NCBI RefSeq assembly: GCF_047511655.1
Contig: NC_133398.1
Coordinates: forward strand, 54,379,638 to 54,443,637
Length of the DNA stretch: 64,000 nt
Reading direction: 5' to 3'
DNA from: Castor canadensis
Taxonomy: Eukaryota; Chordata; Mammalia; Rodentia; Castoridae
Numbering within the stretch: the first letter of the stretch is position 1; every line of letters begins with the position of its first letter. The notes beneath the pieces were generated by a model. That model saw only the letters and a list, made by a program, of their open reading frames with translations, searched no databases and was not told the origin of the DNA. Shown here one piece after another: positions 60,801 to 64,000 of the stretch. The position numbers were made by a program, and so were the translations under genes.

Positions 60801-62879
60801 AAGTACGTATAAAAATGTGTTCTTTTAAAAGAAGATAGTTATTGGTATAATAGTTATCTTGGTTTGTAAACTGTAGTTTCAAACAAAACAAAATACTGAA
60901 TAAAATGTCAGCATGTATATCAGAAATATTAAAGATTTAAAAATTTTAACTTATCTTCTCATGGGTTAGTTACAAATAGAAACAGAATGGGTGGTTATGT
61001 TACATGTGAGATTTTGGACTCTTGAATTTTAAGACAAATAATATCCTTTAGAGCAAATAATGTAATTTTGTAACTGCAAATGTGTATCTTGTGAGTATAG
61101 ATTAGTATTGAATATTTGAGCTAAGAAAGTAAATACAACATGTAATATTTTAGTGTCAGTGAACATAAAAATTGATACCTTTTTTTCAAGATTTTCTAAT
61201 ATTTCACTAAAACTCTCACTACTTTCTGAATTTACTTTCTGTCGAAATTTCAAATCCTCTATCAAATGTCTTTTCATGGCTATATCCCTCTCCATTCGAG
61301 ACATCCTTAAAAAGAAAAAATATATTTATCAAGAACAGAAAATATTTCAACAATACTGATAGGTATTTTTTCAATATTATGCCTGTTATAGTTTTTAAAT
61401 GTTATTTGATATTAATGGAACTATGAATTAGTAAAATACATTGCACTGAAAAAATATTGTTGTATTAGATTTTAATAAACTATAATCTGTGACTTGGTTG
61501 GCACAGTACAGTAGTATTACAGCATTTAAACAAAAGAAAGTTTATTAAGATTTATAAAAACTTAGAATTGTTAAATTATATTTTTTTCATTGCTTAGAAA
61601 ACTTGCTGTGATATTTAGAGATAATCAAAACTACAACAATGTTAAGAAACTCCTTTAATAAAGAAATATAGTCTTGTAATATGCAAAGAACTAAAAATTA
61701 GACAAAATACTTCTAATTTAGTATCATTTGAGATTGAATTCACATTTTAGCTTAGATGGTAAAATATTAAGTATAAAACAGAAGATGCAGTGATAACTGT
61801 TTCAAATGCTGCTGCTACTGCTATTACCACTATAACAAGAGTAACAGTAGCTAAGACTTGTGGAATGCTTATTATAGCCCAGTCATTACTGTCAGCACAT
61901 TATATGTATTAACTCATTTTTTCCTTCTAAGAATCTTATGAATTAGTACTATTAAATATTAGCACTATTAAATAGAGGCGTAGAGCTAGTAGGTACAATA
62001 GCCAGGATTCAAAGAATCTTTCTGCAGAGCCTTCAATGTGAAATGATAGCAATATCATGTTGTGATCTATAAATAAACTTCAATATATTCTGTTAAAAAG
62101 TTTAATCAGTTTTTTGTGTAATAGTTTATCAATATCACGTTTAAGTGATCTTCACTTATAATTGCTTTACAGATATATATATGTATATGTGTGTGTATAA
62201 ATACGTCATAATTTATCAGTGGTGACTGGAATTCTATCTAAGCATGTTATCACCTATAATCTCTATTATAGCTATGAAGCATATAGACAGAAAATTACTT
62301 TGGTTCAATGGGATAGAGCATTTAAATCCCCTTTCTACCTTTTTAATTATAAACATGAAATGTACCTCTAGATATTCTAGACACAAGAAAAACTGTACTT
62401 TTTCCACCTCAGCTTTATAAGCTCAGGCATTAAACCTAATGTAAGTATCAATCTATATATTTCGTTGGTCAAATAATGCCCACAGTTTAAAGTCTTTTGT
62501 TCATAGTCTTGAATTCATTAATTTGTATTTATTCAAATTAAATATGTTTAACACAAGAAACCTAACTTTAAATATTCAAATATTCTTAGCCTAATTAAAA
62601 ATAGTAACCAGCTTGTAATTAATTACACTATGGGTAGTATTCCTTAAAATACCATCTTACGTAGGTTTGAACATAAACTAGGAAAGTAAAATCCCATTCT
62701 TAATGATATATTATCATTTAACAGATTTGACTTACCACTAGGTGGCACCAAATACAACGGATAGAAAAATGAAAAACCTACTTTTCATGAATTTCCTTTA
62801 TGTGTTCTTCTTTTGCTAGGAGTTCAAATTTCAGAGACTTCATATTTGATGCCTGCTTAGTGAGTTCATTAGTTGCATT
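22316..62879 (-). CDS. CNTLN: Centlein (CNTLN), C-terminal seven exons, partial gene
   Basis: Centlein is a large coiled-coil centrosomal protein that links centrioles through C-NAP1 and CEP68 and helps hold the centrosome together (established for the human protein, about 1400 residues). The window shows seven exons on the minus strand: 62879-62782, 61305-61179, 60183-60046, 59714-59529, 44630-44445, 41701-41624 and 22417-22316. Their lengths (98, 127, 138, 186, 186, 78 and 102 nt) join into one open frame of 304 codons plus TGA. Every junction inside the window has AG acceptors and GT donors. The first junction is phase 2 and the rest are phase 0. The product is rich in Glu, Lys, Leu and Gln with heptad character, as expected for coiled coil. 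Identity is by recognition of the C-terminal sequence (e.g. [20 protein letters not shown]), not by a search. The 5' exons and promoter lie past the right edge. I see no in-frame stop or frameshift, so the gene looks functional here. Confidence 0.85.
24883..24965 (-). mobile_element. ID-type SINE, antisense
   Basis: A T/C-rich run (TTCTTTTCTTTTTTTT) followed by 'GGTGCTGGGAATCAAACCCA' and 'GAGCTCTACCCCTAAGTCC' is the reverse complement of the tRNA-like ID unit. Confidence 0.75.
25149..25715 (+). mobile_element. 5'-truncated LINE-1 3' UTR insertion, sense
   Basis: Matches the 3' UTR of the larger L1 at 37085-37600 block for block ('GAAAGCTGTTGAAAA', 'GGGTTGAACAGACCAAAGT', 'AGATTAAGGTGAGGGAATAT', 'ATATCCTAATAAAAATAATG'). 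It is flanked by 12-bp repeats TTTATAATAAAA at 25137-25148 and 25716-25727. It has no coding capacity. Confidence 0.8.
26265..26510 (-). mobile_element. Composite B1/ID SINE, antisense, with target duplication
   Basis: Antisense ID unit (ACTGGGGTTTGAACTCAGGA, 'GCTCTGCCACTTGAACC') followed by an antisense B1-like unit ('TTGCCTGGGCTGGCCCTGAA', 'CTAGGATTACAGGAGTGAGC'). The 9-bp repeats GCTTATTTG at 26265-26273 and 26502-26510 flank it. The 74-codon open frame on its minus strand is SINE-derived. Confidence 0.85.
27600..27705 (-). mobile_element. ID-type SINE unit, antisense
   Basis: 'GGTGGTACTGGGGCTTGAAC', 'TCAGGGCTTCATGATTG', 'GTACTCCACCACTTGAGCCA': the antisense ID part of the composite SINE without a clear B1 half. 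Confidence 0.75.
28345..28640 (+). repeat. MaLR-type LTR fragment (MLT1-like)
   Basis: Ends with 'CCTTGATCTTAGACTTCC', 'TAACCTCTAGAACTATGAGA', 'AATAAATGTTTGTTGTTAAT' and 'TTTTAGCAGCCTGAATTAAG', a familiar LTR 3' portion of mammalian MaLR elements. Old and non-coding. The 64-codon open frame at 28341-28535 lies inside it. Confidence 0.6.
28770..28860 (+). repeat. MIR-like fragment
   Basis: 'CCACATTTATTATGTGTTTA' and 'TTATATGCCAGGCAATGGGA' match the core of a MIR or related SINE. Short and diverged. Confidence 0.4.
29592..29747 (+). repeat. Inverted duplication, left arm
   Basis: This stretch (around 'AGTAGGAAACTAACAAGTTG') has its reverse complement at 30605-30746, with a few indels and mismatches. 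Its left end resembles a MIR-type core ('AACATTTATTGAGTGCTTA'). Confidence 0.85.
29960..30604 (-). mobile_element. Old LINE-1 3' end, antisense
   Basis: Blocks 'GAACTGAACTCTGTACCTAT', 'CCTCAAGGTTCATCCATGTG', 'TTTATCCATTCATCTGTCAA', 'ATGTTGCTATGAACATTGGT' and 'CAATGCACAAAGGTTCTAAT' are L1 ORF2-terminus/3' UTR text read backwards. It lies between the arms of the inverted duplication. Confidence 0.65.
30605..30746 (-). repeat. Inverted duplication, right arm
   Basis: Reverse complement of 29592-29747, including an unbroken match over 'AAGTAGGAAACTAACAAG'. The right arm lacks a 6-nt GTGCTT-type duplication present in the left arm. Confidence 0.85.
30976..30986 (+). promoter_or_regulatory. YY1-like site at L1 5' end
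   Basis: CAAGATGGTGG close to the element's first bases matches the YY1 motif core AAGATGG found at the same place in primate L1 promoters. Function in this copy is inferred only. Confidence 0.45.
32229..33257 (+). pseudogene. LINE-1 ORF1 relic
   Basis: ORF1 encodes the L1 RNA-binding chaperone. Here 32229-32444 gives a charged, coiled-coil-like N-terminal half (starting [11 protein letters not shown]). The C-terminal half reappears in other frames: 32720-32932 (with [13 protein letters not shown]) and 33027-33257 (with [19 protein letters not shown]). At least two frame changes and internal stops break it. The start is the ATG that gives the conserved-looking N-terminus; an upstream in-frame ATG at 32208 is possible. 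Confidence 0.75.
33320..37040 (+). pseudogene. LINE-1 ORF2 relic (endonuclease and reverse transcriptase)
   Basis: ORF2 supplies nicking and reverse transcription for L1. The endonuclease start is visible near 33335-33360 ([12 protein letters not shown] text) and the target-binding region continues in pieces. At 35361-35372 the reverse-transcriptase core reads F-A-N-D, whereas the family has F-A-D-D, so a metal-binding aspartate is lost (GAT to AAT). Fragments at 33903-34094, 34907-35101, 35736-35975 and 36516-36728 lie in different frames. Non-functional. Confidence 0.8.
37041..37612 (+). mobile_element. L1 3' UTR of the near full-length element
   Basis: Shares its whole layout with 25149-25715, so it is the 3' UTR of one local L1 family. 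An 11-G homopolymer lies at 37377-37387. Antisense open frames over it are artefacts. Confidence 0.75.
37613..41623. other. Low-repeat part of last CNTLN intron
   Basis: No exon and little recognised repeat. The block at about 39830-39990 has several homeodomain-type ATTA/TAAT cores in moderately complex sequence and may be a conserved non-coding element, which is only a guess. Open frames up to 103 codons (40784-41095) lack splice logic or a known domain. Confidence 0.35.
41624..41701 (-). CDS. CNTLN: CNTLN exon (sixth in window, penultimate)
   Basis: This short exon of 78 nt encodes 26 residues in phase 0 ([15 protein letters not shown], then [11 protein letters not shown]). The acceptor ends TTCTTTAG and the donor is GTATTT. 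It was found by extending the frame of the preceding exon; it is too short to stand out as an open reading frame. A 2.7-kb intron separates it from the previous exon and a 19.2-kb intron from the last one. Confidence 0.88.
42330..42460 (+). repeat. MIR-type SINE fragment
   Basis: 'TACTGTATGCCAGGCATCAT' and 'ACTAAGCACTTCACATAGGA' follow the MIR core. Confidence 0.5.
43757..43943 (+). mobile_element. Composite B1/ID SINE, sense
   Basis: B1-like head ('GGTGTGGTAGTACACACCTG', 'TAATCCCAGTTATGTGG') and an ID-like unit ('GCTGGGGGTATGACTCAAGT', 'GCTTGCCTATTGAG') ending in about 20 A residues. Confidence 0.8.
43946..44128 (+). mobile_element. B1/7SL-type SINE, sense
   Basis: 'GGAATGGTGGCGTGCAACTC', 'GAGTTTGAGACCAGCCTGGG' with 'CCACATAGTGAGATCCTG' and A-rich ends; a second 'AACATAGCGAGACCCTG' copy follows the first A-run. 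It abuts the preceding SINE. The 115-codon antisense frame over both is SINE-derived. Confidence 0.8.
44445..44630 (-). CDS. CNTLN: CNTLN exon (fifth in window)
   Basis: The acceptor is ATATATTGCAG and the donor GTAAGA. The 186 nt give 62 residues in phase 0, from [20 protein letters not shown] to [11 protein letters not shown]. The segment with [16 protein letters not shown] is what I rely on most to name the gene. An ATG-initiated reading that begins at 44636 merely reads through the acceptor (MQALVKEL) and past the donor, so it is not the real boundary. An alternative donor one codon earlier (GTAGTA) would drop the last valine; the GTAAGA site is the better match. Confidence 0.9.
45340..45937 (-). 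mobile_element. Old LINE-1 fragment, antisense
   Basis: 'TAAGTAATGTTGCAATAAAT', 'GTATCAATTTTCCAGCTCTA' and 'TTTCTCCAAGATACTAACTT'-type blocks are L1 3' end text read backwards. Right part interrupted by an ID SINE. Confidence 0.5.
45938..46048 (+). mobile_element. ID-type SINE with 10-bp target duplication
   Basis: Unit at 45948-46038: 'GGACTGGAAGTATGGCTCAA', 'GTGGTAGAGCATCTACTTTG', 'GAGTTCAAACTCTAGTCCCC'. Direct repeats CATGATTTTT at 45938-45947 and 46039-46048. Confidence 0.85.
46049..47756 (-). mobile_element. Old LINE-1 fragments, antisense
   Basis: Antisense L1-type text including 'AAGTGTTTAGTTTAATAAGT', 'GTGTAACCACCAGCTTCTC', 'CACACATCCAGATCAAAGTA' and 'GGACATTTCCATCACTCC' (46960-47710). 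The part 46049-46950 is less certain. Confidence 0.45.
47757..47981 (-). mobile_element. Composite B1/ID SINE, antisense, with target duplication
   Basis: 'GTGGTACTGAGGTTTGAACT', 'GCCCAGGCTGGCTTTGAACT' and 'TAGGATTACAGGCATGAGCC'. Direct repeats CTCCCTAATGATTT (47757-47770) and CTCCCTGATGATTT (47968-47981), one mismatch in 14, flank it. Confidence 0.85.
47982..48590 (-). mobile_element. Long antisense LINE-1, 3' portion
   Basis: Read backwards: 'TTTGACATGTATTCTTTGG', 'GACATTAATCCTTATCAGAT', 'TTTGCTGTGCAGAAGCC', 'TTGGTGCCTTTGTCAAATAT'. It is the 3' part of a 5.5-kb element extending to 53490, broken by an LTR at 48591. Confidence 0.75.
48591..49114 (-). mobile_element. Solitary endogenous-retrovirus LTR, antisense
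   Basis: About 524 bp without L1 similarity interrupts the antisense L1. Read on the minus strand it carries AATAAA (near 48712) and ends with CACGTAACA, the layout of an LTR U3-R-U5. The 6-bp repeats TGTCTA at 48585-48590 and 49115-49120 could be its target duplication, as in class II (ERVK-like) elements. The minus-strand start does not show a perfect TG, so the left boundary of the LTR is uncertain. No internal viral genes are present. Open frames of 60-98 codons over it are incidental. Confidence 0.6.
49121..52090 (-). mobile_element. Long antisense LINE-1, ORF2 to ORF1 region
   Basis: Continues the L1: 'TGAATCTACAGAGCATGTTT', 'GTGGTGAGAATGAGTATCCT', 'TTCTTTTTTGAATTTGT'-type texts, and on the minus strand at 50211-50616 fragments such as '[20 protein letters not shown]' and '[19 protein letters not shown]' that are ORF2 pieces in two frames. 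Heavily mutated. Confidence 0.75.
52200..52432 (-). mobile_element. Composite B1/ID SINE, antisense
   Basis: 'GGGGAACTGAACCCAGGGCT', 'TTCTCTACCACTTGAGCC', 'TGCCCAGGCTGTCCTTGAAC', 'TAGCTGGGATTATAGGCATG'. A T-run at about 52089-52107 lies just upstream of the element. Inserted in the long antisense L1. Confidence 0.8.
52433..53500 (-). mobile_element. Degenerate tandem-repeat block, probable L1 5' UTR
   Basis: From about 52850 to 53490 a unit of roughly 30-45 bp recurs with variants of 'GGCTGGGCTCCATGACTG', 'GCTGGGTTCCATAATTAGG', 'GTCACTGGCTGTGTTCTATG'. It lies at the 5' side of the long antisense L1, where some old L1 families carry repeated 5' UTR units. Alternatively it is an independent minisatellite. 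Antisense or sense frames up to 117 codons arise from the repetition. Confidence 0.5.
53501..54640. other. CNTLN intron, unassigned AT-rich sequence
   Basis: No exon or firm repeat call; some antisense L1-like text may be present around 53900-54350 ('ACTTTGCTTAATATGTTGCC'). Confidence 0.3.
54640..54725 (-). mobile_element. Short LINE-1 3' fragment, antisense
   Basis: 'CTTTATTGAGATATAATTTA' followed by 'CATGGCTTAAAGTTCATCC' is a familiar L1 3' end read backwards. Confidence 0.45.
55775..55955 (+). repeat. MIR-type SINE
   Basis: The conserved block 'TTGCTTGAGGTCACACAGCT' with 'AGTAAGTGGCAGTTGAACTG', preceded by 'TTGTTAGGCACTGTTCTGAT', is diagnostic of MIR in sense orientation. Confidence 0.75.
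57146..57275 (+). mobile_element. Rearranged B1/ID SINE, sense
   Basis: 'GCCAGGTGCTGGTGGCTCAT' and 'CTATAACCCTAGCTACCTGG' from the B1 head join directly to an ID-like part ('CACGTGGTAAAATGCC', 'AAGTTCAAAACCAGTCC'), so the middle is missing. Confidence 0.65.
57788..57900 (-). mobile_element. ID-type SINE, antisense, with (TTA)n tail
   Basis: 'TTAAACCCAGGGCTTCACAT', 'TTGTTAGACAAGTGCTTTGA' is the antisense ID unit. The tail is replaced by about 11 ATT/TTA units (57798-57831), reading as (TAA)n after the SINE. Confidence 0.7.
59529..59714 (-). CDS. CNTLN: CNTLN exon (fourth in window)
   Basis: The acceptor is TTTTTCAG and the donor GTTTGG, the weakest donor of the set because position +3 is T rather than A or G. 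The 186 nt give 62 residues in phase 0, from [20 protein letters not shown] to [11 protein letters not shown]. The stretch has heptad-like leucines ([12 protein letters not shown]). The intron upstream of it is only 331 bp, while the one downstream is 14.9 kb and filled with antisense L1 sequence. Confidence 0.87.
59715..60045 (-). other. CNTLN: CNTLN intron (331 bp)
   Basis: Short intron, GTATGC donor and TTTTTCAG acceptor. AT-rich, no repeat seen. Confidence 0.8.
60046..60183 (-). CDS. CNTLN: CNTLN exon (third in window)
   Basis: The acceptor is TTTTTACTGTAG and the donor GTATGC. The 138 nt encode exactly 46 residues in phase 0, from [12 protein letters not shown] through [16 protein letters not shown]. 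It contains a run of alternating charged and hydrophobic residues typical of coiled coil. It follows the preceding exon after a 995-bp intron, and the frame is open throughout. Confidence 0.87.
60184..61178 (-). other. CNTLN: CNTLN intron (995 bp)
   Basis: GTATCA donor, TTTTTACTGTAG acceptor. No repeat or exon recognised inside. Confidence 0.75.
61179..61305 (-). CDS. CNTLN: CNTLN exon (second in window)
   Basis: The acceptor is a T-rich tract ending TTTTTAAG and the donor is GTATCA. The 127 nt start with the single G that completes the split AAG lysine codon, then give 42 residues beginning [20 protein letters not shown] and ending ENLEKK, closing in phase 0. The internal ATG that opens this exon is not a translation start: it lies directly after a splice acceptor and the frame is continuous with the exon upstream. 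Charged residues and regular Leu/Ile spacing suggest coiled coil. Confidence 0.87.
61306..62781 (-). other. CNTLN: CNTLN intron (1476 bp)
   Basis: GTAGGT donor, TTTTTAAG acceptor. Contains a MIR relic (61800-62030) and a short TATG/TGTG tract near 62172-62196. Confidence 0.75.
61800..62030 (+). repeat. MIR-type SINE relic
   Basis: 'CACATTATATGTATTAACTC', 'AGAATCTTATGAATTAGTAC' and 'TAGAGCTAGTAGGTACAATA' follow the MIR core and 3' part, diverged. Confidence 0.5.
62782..62879 (-). CDS. CNTLN: CNTLN exon (first of seven in the window)
   Basis: Reading the minus strand, this exon follows an acceptor ending TTTTAATCTAG and stops before a GTAGGT donor. It is 98 nt, starts in phase 0 and encodes 32 residues beginning [20 protein letters not shown] and ending near KEIHE, plus two bases (AA) of a split lysine codon finished by the next exon. 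The sequence is charged and helical, with no stop. A nearby alternative GT three bases downstream would break the frame with the next exon, so the GTAGGT donor is preferred. Confidence 0.85.
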
Positions 62880-63259
62880 CTAGATTAAAAACAGACAAAA
62901 ATTTCAATAGATTCTTCAACCTTGATCTAAAACAGAACAGTAAATGCCATTATGAGGAAAGGTAAAAAACTTAGTGATGGTAAATAATTAAAATGATCAT
63001 TTTTACATTTTATATGATTTATTTCATATTTTCTGATAGCTATAATATAGTAATATTAAAATTTTTATGTATGTGCCAGACCATGGAGGGACATGACAAG
63101 TTAACAATTACAGAATACACACCTCAAATACATTTATGGGAACTATGAATCATCATAGTAAAATGTAAATGTGTGAGTACTTAAGAATTTTAATGGCTCA
63201 AAAAGATCACTTAAAATGAATGCTGGATTTATTAACAAACTGTAATAGACTATGGCCAC

Positions 63260-63590
63260 AAATAATTTGCTACCCTCCTATCAAGAAATGGAATCTATTT
63301 CTCAACTGTTTGAATCTAGTCTGATCTTTTGATTTGCTTTAACTAAAAGAATGTGGCAGAAATGATATCAGGCAAGTTTCAAATCCTGGACCTCAAAGCC
63401 TTGTGGCTTTCACATTTGCTCTCTTGGAATGCTGCTCTGGGATCATCTTGCAAGGAAGATAGTTGAAAGGCCATGTGGAAGAGTACCAAGGTACCCCAGC
63501 TGACAGCCAGCAGAACAACTGCAAGACCCATGAGTGACCCATCTTGGACCTCTAAGCCAGGTAAATAAATCTCTTGTTTAGAAGAATGCA
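63260..63590 (+). repeat. Ancient LTR-type repeat relic
   Basis: 'AAAGAATGTGGCAGAAATGA', 'CTCTCTTGGAATGCTGCTC', 'AAGGCCATGTGGAAGAGTAC' and 'CCCCAGCTGACAGCCAGCAG' match a familiar old eutherian LTR-type repeat; family not assigned. The 106-codon minus-strand frame over it and the SINE is not a gene. Confidence 0.5.
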
Positions 63591-63596
63591 AACATA

Positions 63597-63712
63597 TAGC
63601 CAGGCGTAGTGGTTCATGCCCATTAATCCTAACTACTTGGGATTTAGAGATCAGGAGGTTCACGGTTTGAGGCCAGCCCAGCAGGAGACCCCATCTCAAT
63701 CAATAAAAGCTT
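63597..63712 (+). mobile_element. B1-type SINE, sense
   Basis: 'GCCAGGCGTAGTGGTTCATG', 'TAATCCTAACTACTTGGG' and 'GTTTGAGGCCAGCCC' are the 7SL-derived head; there is no clear ID unit. Confidence 0.75.
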
Positions 63713-64000
63713 CTTAACATAGATTTTCTAAAGAGCTACAAATAAAGCAAATACAAACAATTGATAGATACATGCATCACTTATTTGAGAGAATTTATGT
63801 TATTTCTAATTTTCTGTTATCCATCTATAAAGTTGAGTACTTTGAGGAAATATGTCTAATTGGTAAAAATGAAGATACAGAAATACACATGAGCACTCTA
63901 ATGAAACAGAGACATCAGATAAAGCACACATAAGAAAATACATAGACAAGATTAATATTAATTGGATAAAATAAAAAAGATACATGTAGATCTTTAATAG

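Larger units (their letters stand above)
62880..64000 (-). other. CNTLN: CNTLN intron, partial (runs off right edge)
   Basis: Begins with the TTTTAATCTAG acceptor of the first exon in the window. It contains an old LTR-like repeat (63260-63590) and a B1-type SINE (63597-63712). No further exon recognised to the window's end. Confidence 0.7.

Noticed and set aside
63379..63699. 106-codon minus-strand frame as a possible CNTLN exon
   Set aside because: It overlaps an old LTR-like repeat and a B1 SINE and does not match centlein.

Overview
The window is mammalian nuclear DNA: AT-rich, with spliced coding exons spread over tens of kilobases and a dense load of LINE-1, SINE, LTR and ancient repeats. 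Its most frequent young SINE joins a 7SL/B1-type unit to a tRNA/ID-type unit, with an 'ACTGGGGTTTGAACTCAGG'-type core on its antisense strand. That layout (B1-dID class) points to a rodent. My best guess is a castorimorph such as beaver, inferred from the SINE style only.

One protein-coding gene is supported. It lies on the minus strand from beyond the right edge to about 22.3 kb. Seven consecutive exons (62879-62782, 61305-61179, 60183-60046, 59714-59529, 44630-44445, 41701-41624, 22417-22316) splice with GT/AG signals and matching phases into an open 304-residue C-terminus rich in coiled coil. I recognise it as centlein (CNTLN), a centrosomal linker protein. The promoter and about the first three quarters of the protein lie outside the window. 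The last intron is 19.2 kb and contains a near full-length dead LINE-1.

Layout: 1-3130 is an antisense L1 interrupted by a sense L1 tail. 3130-11700 is intergenic with old repeats and one composite SINE. 11700-15170 is a sense L1 interrupted by another L1 tail. 15170-22315 is intergenic or 3' flank with antisense L1, old LTR-like repeats, a DNA-transposon relic and a purine-rich tract. 22316-62879 is the CNTLN gene. Its introns hold a 5'-truncated L1 (25149-25715), an inverted duplication (29592-30746), a near full-length sense L1 (about 30966-37612), an antisense L1 pile-up with a solo LTR (about 45340-53490), and many SINEs and MIRs. 62880-64000 is the next intron.

No rRNA, tRNA gene, CRISPR array or operon was found, and I see no clearly new biological system. 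The most unusual local structures are the roughly 150-bp-arm inverted duplication in the last CNTLN intron, a perfect 16-bp hairpin holding two CArg-box (CArG) matches about 1.9 kb past the stop codon, and several retroelements nested inside one another.
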